Positions 8,180-15,853 of a stretch of 64,000 bases of DNA are shown piece by piece. Where the stretch lies: assembly GCA_021286765.1 (NCBI GenBank), contig JAJTBS010000005.1:62001-126000 (forward strand), read 5' to 3'. Every line of letters starts with the position of its first letter. Position 1 is the stretch's first letter. Source of the stretch: Holophagaceae bacterium (lineage in GTDB: Bacteria; Acidobacteriota; Holophagae; Holophagales; Holophagaceae). The notes beneath the pieces are model-generated. The model made no database searches and was not told the DNA's origin. It saw nothing but the letters and a program-made list of their open reading frames with translations. The translations under genes and the position numbers were made by a program.

Positions 8180-9094
8180 TCAGCGGCCCGGGCCATCTTC
8201 GTCGGCAGGGGCCCACTGCTTTCGCAGGCGATGGAGCAGGAGGCGGAGCTCCAGCAGCAGGGGGCGGGCGGCCAGGAAGCACAGGAACCCGGCCAGGGGC
8301 ACTGTCACCTTGAAGCCGATGTGCCGGAAGCCGAGCGCGCCCACCACCCCGCCACCCAGGAAGGCCGCCAGGATCAGGAGGAGCAGGGTCAGCTTCTGTC
8401 GATTGGCGACGATCCGTTCGCGGCCGTGGCGGTTGTGGACGTTGACATAGGTGAGTCGGCTCAGCTCGATGCCGATGTCCGTCACGGTGCCCGTCAGGTG
8501 GGTGGTGCGCACCGCCGCGCCGGAGATGATGGAGGTCACCGCATTGTGCAGGCCCATGATGAAGCAGAGCAGCATGACGGTCATGGGCAGCGTGAACTGG
8601 ATCTCCTGCTGGAGGCGGTTCCCCATGAAGCCGAAGATGAGCATCAGCACCGCCTCCAGCGCCAGGGTCAGCGCGTAGCGGCTGCGCATGCGGTGCCGCT
8701 GGCCGAAGCTGATGAGCGTGGTGCAGACGAAGGCGCCGCCCAGGAAGCTGAGCATCATGGCCAGGGCCGCCAGGGCCGTGGTGAGGTCGCCTGCGGCCAG
8801 TTCATCGGCCATGGAGGAGACGACGCCGGTCATGTGGGAGGTGTAGTGGCTCACCGCCAGGAACCCGCCGGCGTTCACCGCGCCGGCCACGAAGGCCATG
8901 GCCCAGGCCAGCTGGCGGTTGAGGGTCTCCGAGCGCAGCACCCCTTCGCGCACCAGGAGCTTCTCCTGGATCGGCAGCGTGGCCAGGGCTGTCTCCACCG
9001 CCGCCTGGAGCTGCTGGCCGTCGAGGCGGTTCCTGAGCAGCCGCCGCAGGTAGCGGGCCACGATCAGCTGGATGGTGCGGGGAATGCGGCGCAT
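8180..9094 (-). CDS. DUF1275 (YoaK-type) integral membrane protein
   Basis: This 304-residue protein has an N-terminal cytosolic stretch of ~70 residues followed by about six hydrophobic segments. The first, MAFVAGAVNAGGFLAVSHY, leads into TSHMTG, the characteristic DUF1275 entry motif. A second conserved segment is GLHNAVTSIISGAAVRTTHLTGT. The family is widespread, probably a transporter, with no established substrate. The N-terminal extension is longer than in short YoaK proteins. A TACACT -10-like element lies 9 bp before the ATG, which predicts an almost leaderless mRNA. The gene is divergent from ansA and converges with the B12 regulator. Confidence 0.85.
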   Translation of the reverse strand: MRRIPRTIQLIVARYLRRLLRNRLDGQQLQAAVETALATLPIQEKLLVREGVLRSETLNRQLAWAMAFVAGAVNAGGFLAVSHYTSHMTGVVSSMADELAAGDLTTALAALAMMLSFLGGAFVCTTLISFGQRHRMRSRYALTLALEAVLMLIFGFMGNRLQQEIQFTLPMTVMLLCFIMGLHNAVTSIISGAAVRTTHLTGTVTDIGIELSRLTYVNVHNRHGRERIVANRQKLTLLLLILAAFLGGGVVGALGFRHIGFKVTVPLAGFLCFLAARPLLLELRLLLHRLRKQWAPADEDGPGR

Positions 9095-9103
9095 CGATGG
9101 ACC

Positions 9104-9109
9104 AGTGTA
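9104..9109 (-). promoter_or_regulatory. Candidate -10 element (TACACT) for the DUF1275 gene
   Basis: On the minus strand GGTACACTG lies 9 bp before the start codon at 9094. No convincing -35 is visible. The same hexamer context recurs before smpB, ftsK and the TPR gene. Confidence 0.4.
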
Positions 9110-9179
9110 CCGGCTCCGGGCCTCCCGCTTCAGGCCGAAGGGCCACGCCAGACGCGCTGCGAGCGTGTCCGGAGCCAGC

Positions 9180-9185
9180 TAGACT
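9180..9185 (+). promoter_or_regulatory. Candidate -10 element (TAGACT) for ansA
   Basis: GCTAGACTG ends six bases before the ansA ATG at 9192, so the predicted transcription start falls on the start codon. No -35 is evident and there is no Shine-Dalgarno sequence, which fits a leaderless mRNA. Confidence 0.4.
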
Positions 9186-9191
9186 GCTTCC

Positions 9192-10199
9192 ATGCGCAGA
9201 ATCCTCCTCCTCCACACCGGCGGCACCCTCGGCATGGCCCCCAGCGGAGAGCCGGCTTCCCTGGCGCCCGGGAAGTTCCTGGACCACCTGCTGGAGCAGG
9301 TGCCGGAGCTGGGCCAGCTCGCAGAGCTGTCGGTGGAGGTGCCGTTCAACCAGGATTCGGCCTGTATGGAACCCGCCAACATCCTGGCCCTGGCCCGGCG
9401 GGTGCGGGCGGCGGCGGAAGGCTTCGATGGTTTCGTCATCATCCATGGCACCGACACCATGGCCTTCACGGCCTCGGTCCTGGGCTTCCTGCTGGCGGAT
9501 CTGGGCAAGCCGGTGGTGCTCACGGGCAGCCAGCGCCCCCTGGCCTTCGTGCGCAGCGATGCCCGCAGCAACCTGGTCAACGCCGTGGATCTGGCCTGCC
9601 GCGCCATCCCCGAAGTGGGCATCTGCTTCGGCACCCACTGGCTGCGGGGCGTGGCCGCCGACAAGCTGAGCGTCAGCCAGTTCGAGGCCTTCCAAAGCCC
9701 CAACCTGGCGCCCCTGGCCGAGATTGGCGCCGAGATCCGCCTGCACCCCGAGGCGGGCCAGTTCCATCGGCAGGTGCCCGCAGGGCTGGGCGCCGAGCTG
9801 GAGCTGACCGTCCGCACGATCACGCCCCATCCCGGCATGGCCTGGTTCCCCGTGCCCGCCGGGGCCCGGGCCGTCCTCATCCAGGCCTTCGGAGCCGGCA
9901 ACCTGCCCATGGACCGCCCGGATCTGCGGGCCCTCCTGGAGGACTGCCGCCAGCGGCAGCTGCCCGTGGTGGTGACCTCCCAGTGCCCCCATGGCGGCGT
10001 CGACCTGTCCGCCTACGAGATGGGGCGGAAGCTGGAGGATCTGGGCGCCATCTCCGGAGGCCTGCACACCCGCTGGGCCGCCCTGGCCAAGCTGGGGCTG
10101 GTGCTGGGCGCCGGAGGTGGCATCGCAGAGGCCCGGGAAGCATTCCAAGGGGCCTGGGCCGGAGAGCCGACGCCCGAAGGGGCCTGGCCCCAGGCCTGA
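9192..10199 (+). CDS. ansA: L-asparaginase (cytoplasmic, type I-like)
   Basis: This 335-residue enzyme hydrolyses L-asparagine to aspartate and ammonia. The first catalytic motif HTGGTLGM carries the nucleophile Thr12, and the second, HGTDTM, lies at 85-90 with Thr87 and Asp88. The TGSQRPL and SDARSNLVNA segments are also typical of the family. There is no signal peptide, so the enzyme is cytoplasmic, which fits the AnsA rather than the periplasmic AnsB type. It stands alone, divergent from the DUF1275 gene, with serS 80 bp downstream behind a hairpin. The lack of a Shine-Dalgarno and the -10-like TAGACT just before the ATG suggest a leaderless message. Confidence 0.9.
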   Translation: MRRILLLHTGGTLGMAPSGEPASLAPGKFLDHLLEQVPELGQLAELSVEVPFNQDSACMEPANILALARRVRAAAEGFDGFVIIHGTDTMAFTASVLGFLLADLGKPVVLTGSQRPLAFVRSDARSNLVNAVDLACRAIPEVGICFGTHWLRGVAADKLSVSQFEAFQSPNLAPLAEIGAEIRLHPEAGQFHRQVPAGLGAELELTVRTITPHPGMAWFPVPAGARAVLIQAFGAGNLPMDRPDLRALLEDCRQRQLPVVVTSQCPHGGVDLSAYEMGRKLEDLGAISGGLHTRWAALAKLGLVLGAGGGIAEAREAFQGAWAGEPTPEGAWPQA

Positions 10200-10221
10200 T
10201 CCTTCCACAAAGGGCCGTCTC

Positions 10222-10244
10222 CAAACGCGCATGTGGCGCGTTTG
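10222..10244 (+). terminator. Hairpin between ansA and serS
   Basis: CAAACGCGC (10222-10230), loop ATGTG, and GCGCGTTTG (10236-10244) form a perfect 9-bp stem 23 bp after the ansA stop. There is no long T-run, so termination would be weak or factor-assisted. It also sits just upstream of the serS -10-like TAGAAT, so an operator is possible. Confidence 0.5.
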
Positions 10245-10252
10245 AGGCCAGC

Positions 10253-10258
10253 TAGAAT
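10253..10258 (+). promoter_or_regulatory. Candidate -10 element (TAGAAT) for serS
   Basis: GCTAGAATG lies 21 bp before the serS ATG (5/6 to TATAAT). No clear -35 at 16-18 bp. It belongs to the recurrent GCTA(C/G)A(C/A)T family seen in this window. Confidence 0.4.
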
Positions 10259-10279
10259 GAAGGTTTCCGGGAATCATCG

Positions 10280-11545
10280 ATGCTCGACGCCAACCTCCTC
10301 CGCAACGACCTTGACGCCGTGGCCGGCCGCCTGTCCGAGCGGGGCTACGCCCTGGACCGGGCCCGCTACCAGGAGCTGGATCAGCGGCGACGTTCCGCGC
10401 TGCAGGAAGCCGAGGCCCTGAAGGCCGAGCGCAACCGCGTCAGCGACGAAGTGGGGCGCCTCAAGCGGGCCAAGGAGGATGCGGATCACCTCATCGCGCA
10501 GCAGCGGGAGGTGGGCGAGAAGCTGAAGGCGTTGGAGGCGGCCGAGCGGGAGATCGAGGCGGCCTTCAGGGAATTCCTGGCGGGCATCCCCAACCCGCCC
10601 CACGCCAGCGTGCCCTCGGGCCGCGATGAGCATGGCAATGTGGAGATCAAGCGCTGGGGGCAGATTCCCGGCATCGAGGCGCCCAAGGATCATGTGGAGC
10701 TGGGCACGGCACTGGGCATCCTCGATCTGGATCGCGCCGCCAAGATCAGCGGCGCGCGCTTCTCGGTGCTGAAGGGGCAGGGCGCCCGGCTGGAGCGGGC
10801 CCTCATCGCCTTCATGCTCGATCGCCAGACGGCCGCAGGCTATCTGGAGGTCATCCCGCCCTACCTGGTGAACGCCGACAGCATGTATGGCACAGGCCAG
10901 CTGCCCAAGTTCGAGCAGGATCTCTTCAAGACGCCCCATGGCGAAAGCGCGCTGTACCTCATCCCCACCGCGGAAGTGCCCGTCACCAACCTCTACCGCG
11001 ACGAGATCCTGAATGCGGACCTGCTGCCGCTGCGCCACTGCGCCTTCACGCCCTGCTTCCGCAGCGAGGCGGGAAGCTACGGCAAGGACACCAAGGGCAT
11101 CATCCGCCAGCATCAGTTCCACAAGGTGGAGCTGGTGACCTTCGCCGCGGCTGACCAGGCGGAAGTTGAACTTGAAAAGCTCACCTCGGACGCGGAAGCC
11201 ATCCTGGAAGCCCTGGGGCTGCCCTACCGCCGCGTGCTGCTCTGCACGGGCGACATGGGTTTCAGCAGCCAGAAGACCTACGACCTGGAAGTGTGGCTCC
11301 CCTCGCAGAACACCTACCGCGAGATCAGCTCCTGCAGCTGGTTCGGGGACTTCCAGGCCCGCCGCGCCAACATCCGCGCCAAGGGGAAGGAGGGTAAACC
11401 CACCTTCGCCCACACCCTGAACGGCAGCGGCCTCGCCGTGGGCCGCACGTGGGTGGCCATCCTGGAGAACTACCAGCAGCCCGATGGCAGCATCGTGGTG
11501 CCGGAAGCCCTGCGGCGCTACATGGACGCCGAGGTGATCCGCTGA
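10280..11545 (+). CDS. serS: Seryl-tRNA synthetase
   Basis: This 421-residue class II synthetase charges tRNA-Ser. The N-terminal ~105 residues form the long antiparallel coiled coil that grips the tRNA long arm (MLDANLLRNDLDAVAGRL, then a Lys/Glu-rich helical pair). The catalytic core shows motif 2 (CFRSEAG) and motif 3 (GLAVGRTWVAILEN), and TAEVPVTNLYRDEIL is highly characteristic. The length matches bacterial SerRS (~425). It starts at ATG 10280. Its stop overlaps the likely start of the ABC ATPase gene, so the two are probably translated from one transcript. Confidence 0.97.
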   Translation: MLDANLLRNDLDAVAGRLSERGYALDRARYQELDQRRRSALQEAEALKAERNRVSDEVGRLKRAKEDADHLIAQQREVGEKLKALEAAEREIEAAFREFLAGIPNPPHASVPSGRDEHGNVEIKRWGQIPGIEAPKDHVELGTALGILDLDRAAKISGARFSVLKGQGARLERALIAFMLDRQTAAGYLEVIPPYLVNADSMYGTGQLPKFEQDLFKTPHGESALYLIPTAEVPVTNLYRDEILNADLLPLRHCAFTPCFRSEAGSYGKDTKGIIRQHQFHKVELVTFAAADQAEVELEKLTSDAEAILEALGLPYRRVLLCTGDMGFSSQKTYDLEVWLPSQNTYREISSCSWFGDFQARRANIRAKGKEGKPTFAHTLNGSGLAVGRTWVAILENYQQPDGSIVVPEALRRYMDAEVIR

Positions 11546-12306
11546 CGCCAGCCCCTTTTCTTTGTGCAGAAGGCCTGGGCCTTCGGCGTGAGGGAAAGCA
11601 GGTCCTCGAGGATGTGTCTTTCCGCATCTCCCCCGGGGAAGCCTGGGGCGTGATCGGCACCAGCGGCGCCGGAAAAACCACGCTGCTGAACCTGGTGCTG
11701 GGTCTGGTGGAGCCGAGCACGGGCCGCATGTCCTTCCAGGGCGCGCCCTGGTCGCCGCTGCGGGAGCGGGAACGGAGGCTTCGGCGGCCCTTCATGCAGG
11801 CGGTCTTCCAGGATGCCCAGGCCAGTCTGCCGCCTCACCGGACTGGCTGGCAGATCCTGCAGGAGCCGCTGGAGGTCTGGAAGCGGGGGACCGCCCAGAC
11901 TCGCCGGGAGGCCGCGGCCCGCATGGCCGCGAAGGTGAAGTTCCCGGAAGCGGCCCTGGCTCAGCTTCCCGGCACCTGGTCTGGCGGCCTGGCCCAGCGG
12001 CTGGCCCTGGGACGGGCCCTCATGCTGGAGCCCGCCCTGCTGCTGCTGGACGAGCCCTTCTCGGCCCTGGACCCGACCCTGGGTGGCCACCTGCTCACGC
12101 TGCTGCTGGCCCTGAAGGAGGAGGGCATCGCCCTGCTCCTGGCGAGCCATGACCTGGAGGTCGTGCGGCGCCTCTGCGACCAGCTGCTCGTGCTGCGGGA
12201 CGGCTTGGCGCTGTGCCAGGGGCCCGCCGGACAGCTGCTGTCCGATCCGCCGCACCCCCACCTGCGAGAGCTTCTGGAGGCTGGCCCCCGGCTGCCGGTA
12301 GGCTGA
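11542..12306 (+). CDS. Orphan ABC transporter ATPase (peptide/nickel NikE/DppF-like)
   Basis: This ~254-residue ATPase has all nucleotide-binding motifs: Walker A GTSGAGKTT, signature WSGGLAQRLALGRAL (a WSGGL variant of LSGGQ), Walker B ALLLLDEPFSALD and the switch LASHD. The C-terminal SDPPHPHLRELLEAGP tail resembles the HPY/HPH tail of oligopeptide and nickel importers (OppF, DppF, NikE). No permease or binding-protein gene is adjacent, so its partners must lie elsewhere. The start is uncertain. No ATG, GTG or TTG lies between the serS coding end and the first conserved strand; a CTG at 11542 overlapping the serS stop (CTGA) is the simplest choice. A GTG at 11449 inside serS would add an unrelated N-terminus. 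Confidence 0.8.
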   Translation: MTPAPFLCAEGLGLRREGKQVLEDVSFRISPGEAWGVIGTSGAGKTTLLNLVLGLVEPSTGRMSFQGAPWSPLRERERRLRRPFMQAVFQDAQASLPPHRTGWQILQEPLEVWKRGTAQTRREAAARMAAKVKFPEAALAQLPGTWSGGLAQRLALGRALMLEPALLLLDEPFSALDPTLGGHLLTLLLALKEEGIALLLASHDLEVVRRLCDQLLVLRDGLALCQGPAGQLLSDPPHPHLRELLEAGPRLPVG

Positions 12307-12323
12307 AGCCGGAGGCCTGAGCC

Positions 12324-14228
12324 CTACTCCTCCACCGATACTTGGGCGGCGGCGGTGTTGATGTAGATGCCGCCGAAGTGGCCCCAGAGGCTGCTGAAGC
12401 CGGGCCGCAGGCGGCCCTGCTGGTCCAGGGACTGCAGCTCCGCGGAGAGGAGCTTCTGGGCTTCGGTGGTCTGAATGTCCTGGATGAGGCTGCGCCGGGT
12501 CTCGAAGGTGAGGGGCGGGGCGGGCTCGCGGGAGGTGATCCGGGCCACCCAGAGCTTGCCGTCCTGGGTCCAGAGCACGGGGGTGACCTGTCCCACCGCC
12601 GTCTCCAGCAGGGCCTTGCGGATGCCGGGGTGGGCGACGAACTCGCGGGCGCCACTGAGAGGGGCGGAAGGCTGGTCCGTCACGGGTCCCACGGCCTGGA
12701 GTCCACCGGCCTTCAGGGCCTGCTGGGCTTTGGCCACGGCCTGCTTGCGGGCCTCCTCGAGGCGGTAGGCCGCCAGGACCTTGGCGCGAACCTCCTTGAA
12801 GGGGGGCACGGCCTCAGGCAGCTCCTCCTGGACGCGGAAGAGCAGGTGGCGGGTCGGGAAGGCCATGGGCTTCGACACATCCCCCACCTTCATGCGGAAG
12901 GCCTCGGCGGCGATCTGGGACAGTTCAGGCAGGCCCTCGACTTGAGCGGAGGGTTCATTGCTGAAGGGCTGGCTGAGCTGGGCAGGGCTGCCCAGGCTCT
13001 TGGCGGCAGCGGCGAGGTCGCCCCCGTTGGCCCGCTTGCGGATCTGCTCAAGGCGCTCCTGGGCGCGGGCGTTGAAGCGGCTGTCGGAGATCTCGCGAGC
13101 CAGCTGGGCCTTCAGATCCTCGAATTTCTTCTCGCGTCGCCCCTCCAGCTTGATGAGGTGGATGCCGAACTGGGTGCGCACGGGCTGGCTGATCTCGCCG
13201 GGCTTCAGGGCCGCGGCGGCCTCGGAGAAGGGCTTGACCATCTTGGAGGCGCTGAACCAGCCCAGGTCGCCGCCGTTGCCCTTGGCGCTGGGATCCTCGC
13301 TCTGCTCCTCAGCGGTCTTGGCGAAGTCCAGGCCCTTGACGAGGCGCTGGCGCAGCAGCTGGGCCTTGGCGGTGGCCTCCTGCATCTGCGTGTCGCCTTC
13401 AGCCTTGAACAGGATGTGGCGGGCCTTGAACTCGGTGGTGTCCCCCTTGCGGGCCTCGAAGGCGGCCTTCAGGGCGGCTTCATCAGGCTCGATGTCCTTG
13501 CCGAGGGCGGCGCGGTCCACGGCCACGAACTGCAGGGTGCGGCGGGGGGGCTGCAGGAAGCGCTCGCCGCCGGCCTTGTAGAAGGATTCCAGGGTGGCGT
13601 CCCCGGGGTCGGCCACGGTGCTGGCGTCCACGGGCAGGGTCACCTGCTGGAAGGCCACCTTCTCATTGCGCAGGCGGTGCTCCTGGGCGATCCAGGCCTC
13701 GTCCACGGGCACCTGCAGGGCGGATTGCTGGACCAGCTTGGTGCGCAGCAGCTCGGAGCGGATGGCCCGCTCCTGCATGGCGGGGTTGAACCCGGTCTCC
13801 TGGAAGATCTGCTTCAGCTCGGCGGTGGACTTCAGGCCGCCCTTGGTGTCCAGCAGCATGGGGTACTGGCGCAGGAAGGCCCGGAGCCGGGCGCCGACCT
13901 CCTCGTCGGTCACCACCACGTGGTGCCGCTCGGCCAGCTCCTCCATGAGCTTCTGGTTCATGAGGTCGCGGAGCGCCTGGGACTGGACGAAGGGTTTGAG
14001 GGCTTCGGGGCTGGCCTGCTTTCCGTAGCGCTGGTAGAGCTCCTGCATGTGGTCGGCCAGCTCCTGCATGGTCACTTCGTGGCCGTAGACCCGGGCCACG
14101 ACCGTATCCCGGGAGACGGCCCCGCCGGTGGGCGCCAGGTAGGCCACCAGACCGAGGAGCACGACGATCATCACCGCAGCCATGGGCGTGCGGTTGGATT
14201 TGAAGACAGAACGGAAAGAACGAAGCAT
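12324..14228 (-). CDS. PpiD-like membrane-anchored peptidyl-prolyl isomerase
   Basis: This 634-residue foldase has one N-terminal membrane anchor (residues ~16-34, AAVMIVVLLGLVAYLAP) and a large periplasmic part. It begins with a SurA-N-like helical chaperone region (~40-220), followed by a parvulin rotamase domain (~255-360) with the classic ARHILFK, GGDLGWF and FGIHLIKLEG motifs. A second, degenerate parvulin-like or helical region fills the C-terminal half. The length and layout match PpiD (~620 residues), which assists folding of exported and outer-membrane proteins. I chose ATG 14228, just before LRSFRSVFKSNRTP. The gene is divergent from def. Confidence 0.88.
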   Translation of the reverse strand: MLRSFRSVFKSNRTPMAAVMIVVLLGLVAYLAPTGGAVSRDTVVARVYGHEVTMQELADHMQELYQRYGKQASPEALKPFVQSQALRDLMNQKLMEELAERHHVVVTDEEVGARLRAFLRQYPMLLDTKGGLKSTAELKQIFQETGFNPAMQERAIRSELLRTKLVQQSALQVPVDEAWIAQEHRLRNEKVAFQQVTLPVDASTVADPGDATLESFYKAGGERFLQPPRRTLQFVAVDRAALGKDIEPDEAALKAAFEARKGDTTEFKARHILFKAEGDTQMQEATAKAQLLRQRLVKGLDFAKTAEEQSEDPSAKGNGGDLGWFSASKMVKPFSEAAAALKPGEISQPVRTQFGIHLIKLEGRREKKFEDLKAQLAREISDSRFNARAQERLEQIRKRANGGDLAAAAKSLGSPAQLSQPFSNEPSAQVEGLPELSQIAAEAFRMKVGDVSKPMAFPTRHLLFRVQEELPEAVPPFKEVRAKVLAAYRLEEARKQAVAKAQQALKAGGLQAVGPVTDQPSAPLSGAREFVAHPGIRKALLETAVGQVTPVLWTQDGKLWVARITSREPAPPLTFETRRSLIQDIQTTEAQKLLSAELQSLDQQGRLRPGFSSLWGHFGGIYINTAAAQVSVEE

Positions 14229-14254
14229 GCGTGGCTCCAGACGGACCCCCCAGA

Positions 14255-14283
14255 TTAACAAGGGATGGGCGTTGGATTACACT
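14255..14283 (+). promoter_or_regulatory. Promoter of the def-fmt operon
   Basis: TTAACA (14255-14260) and TACACT (14278-14283) are separated by 17 bp, the best sigma70-type pair in the window. Transcription would start near 14290, followed by GGAGAGG (14292-14298) and the def ATG at 14303. Confidence 0.6.
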
Positions 14284-14302
14284 GGAATGCTGGAGAGGTT
14301 GA

Positions 14303-14806
14303 ATGGCCGTCTTACCCGTGCTCACCTGGGGGGATCCCCGCCTCAAGAAGAACAGCGAGGACGTCGGAGACTGGACGCCCGAGTTGGAACAGCTCGTGGC
14401 AGACATGTTCGAGACCGCCCTCGACGAAGAGGGGGTGGGTCTGGCCGCGCCCCAGATCGGCCGGAACCTCAACCTGGCCGTGATTGATTGCTCCTGCGGG
14501 GAGGACCCGGCCCAGCAGATCGTGCTCATCAACCCCGAGATCACGCGGGAGGAGGGCTCCCAGGTGGGCCCCGAGGGCTGCCTGTCCATTCCCGGCATCC
14601 GGGAGGTGCTGGAGCGCCCCCAGAAGGTGACCATCCGCAACCGGGCCAAGGACGGCAGCTGGCACGAGCTGAGCGGGGAGGACCTCCTGGCCCGCGCCTT
14701 CTGCCACGAGATCGACCACCTGCGAGGCCGGCTCTTCGTGGAGTACTTCGGGCCCGTGAAGCGGCAGTTTCTCCAGAAGAAATACCAAAAACAGGCCCGG
14801 GGATGA
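14303..14806 (+). CDS. def: Peptide deformylase
   Basis: This 167-residue metalloenzyme removes the formyl group from new polypeptides. All three signatures are present: GVGLAAPQIG (44-53), EGCLS (91-95, metal ligand Cys93) and HEIDH (135-139, two His ligands and catalytic Glu). The length is normal. GGAGAGG precedes the ATG. Its TGA overlaps the fmt ATG in ATGA, the usual def-fmt operon joining the two ends of the formyl-methionine cycle. Confidence 0.97.
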   Translation: MAVLPVLTWGDPRLKKNSEDVGDWTPELEQLVADMFETALDEEGVGLAAPQIGRNLNLAVIDCSCGEDPAQQIVLINPEITREEGSQVGPEGCLSIPGIREVLERPQKVTIRNRAKDGSWHELSGEDLLARAFCHEIDHLRGRLFVEYFGPVKRQFLQKKYQKQARG

Positions 14807-15735
14807 CCCGGATCGCCTTCCTCGGCACCCCCCGCGTGGCTGTTCCCACCCTGAGGGCGCTGGCGGTGGAGGGCCTCGAAGCGGTCTTCTGCAATCCCGA
14901 CCGCCCCGCGGGCCGCGGGCGCCACCTGGAGGCCCCGCCGGTGAAGCTGACGGCCCAGGAGCTGGGGCTGGCCGTCCACCAGCCTCTGAGCTGGAAGGAA
15001 GCGGAGACCCGCCACCTCTGGGAGACCTTGCAGATCGACCTGGCGGTGGTGGTCGCCTATGGCCACCTCCTGCCCCGGTGGATGCTGGATTCCTGCCCCG
15101 GCGGGGTCTGGAACCTGCATTTCTCGCTGCTGCCCCGCTGGCGTGGCGCGGCTCCCGTGAATCACGCCCTGCTGGCCGGGGACGAGGAGACTGGCGTCAG
15201 CCTGATGCGACTCACGCCGGGCCTGGACGAGGGCCCGGTGCTGGCCCAGAGCCACCGCGCCATCAGCCAGGAGGATACCGCTGAGGGGCTGCTGGCCAAG
15301 CTGGCTCTGGACGCGGCGGACCTGCTCCTCGACGAGCTGCCCAAGCTGCTCAGCCACTGCGCCCAGCCGCTGGAGCAGCAGCATGAGCGGGCCACCTATG
15401 CCCCGAAGCTCCATAAGGAGATGGGCCGCCTGGACTGGCGTCGGCCTGCGGCGGACCTGCATCGTCAGGTGCGCGCCCTGTGGCCCTGGCCAGGCTCCGA
15501 AGTGGAGTTGGAGGGCTCTGCCCTGAAGGTCTGCGGGGTGGGTGGCCTGCGGGCCTGCCACCGGGATCCCGGCCAGCTGATCTGGAGCAAGGAGGGCGCC
15601 TGGCTCACCACCGCGGACGGGGCGCTGGAACTCACCCAGCTGCAGCGTCCCGGCAAGCCCGTGCAGCCCGCCTTGCAGGCGCTTCAGCCCTGGGGCGCCA
15701 GCGGGAGCCGGATGCTGGGGGCCGTGGGAGCCTGA
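14803..15735 (+). CDS. fmt: Methionyl-tRNA formyltransferase
   Basis: This 310-residue enzyme formylates initiator Met-tRNA with 10-formyl-THF. It starts MTRIAFLGTPRVAVPTLRAL, and the formyl-THF site NLHFSLLPRWRGAAPV is intact, followed by GDEETGVSLMRL and a GLDEGPV segment. The C-terminal ~100 residues form the tRNA-binding OB-like domain. I chose ATG 14803, which overlaps the def stop by 4 bp; the frame is open upstream only as a shadow of def. The following histidine-kinase gene has its own leader. Confidence 0.95.
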   Translation: MTRIAFLGTPRVAVPTLRALAVEGLEAVFCNPDRPAGRGRHLEAPPVKLTAQELGLAVHQPLSWKEAETRHLWETLQIDLAVVVAYGHLLPRWMLDSCPGGVWNLHFSLLPRWRGAAPVNHALLAGDEETGVSLMRLTPGLDEGPVLAQSHRAISQEDTAEGLLAKLALDAADLLLDELPKLLSHCAQPLEQQHERATYAPKLHKEMGRLDWRRPAADLHRQVRALWPWPGSEVELEGSALKVCGVGGLRACHRDPGQLIWSKEGAWLTTADGALELTQLQRPGKPVQPALQALQPWGASGSRMLGAVGA

Positions 15736-15820
15736 GACTCGCGTCACTTTGGAAATCCCCGGGGATGCCGAAGGGTTCTGTATAGTCGATGCAGATCATT
15801 CCGGCGGTTGTGAACGTCGG

Positions 15821-15849
15821 CTCCCCCTCAGCTGGGGACGCCAGGGGAG
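15821..15849 (+). promoter_or_regulatory. Leader hairpin that can cover the histidine-kinase ribosome-binding site
   Basis: CTCCCC (15821-15826) can pair with GGGGAG (15844-15849), which contains the Shine-Dalgarno of the kinase ATG at 15854. The same CCCC can instead pair with GGGG at 15834-15837. The two pairings exclude each other, as in a simple translational switch. A TATAGT -10-like element at 15781-15786 would start the leader near 15793. Confidence 0.35.
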
Positions 15850-15853
15850 GTTG

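Noticed and set aside
8231-10255. 674-codon plus-strand frame over the DUF1275 and ansA genes
   Set aside because: Its composition is Gly/Gln/His/Arg-rich and typical of a reading shadow, while DUF1275 and asparaginase motifs are intact in the other frames.
12342-14258. 638-codon plus-strand frame antisense to the PpiD-like gene
   Set aside because: Leu/Gly/Glu/His-rich shadow without domains; the opposite strand has clear parvulin motifs.
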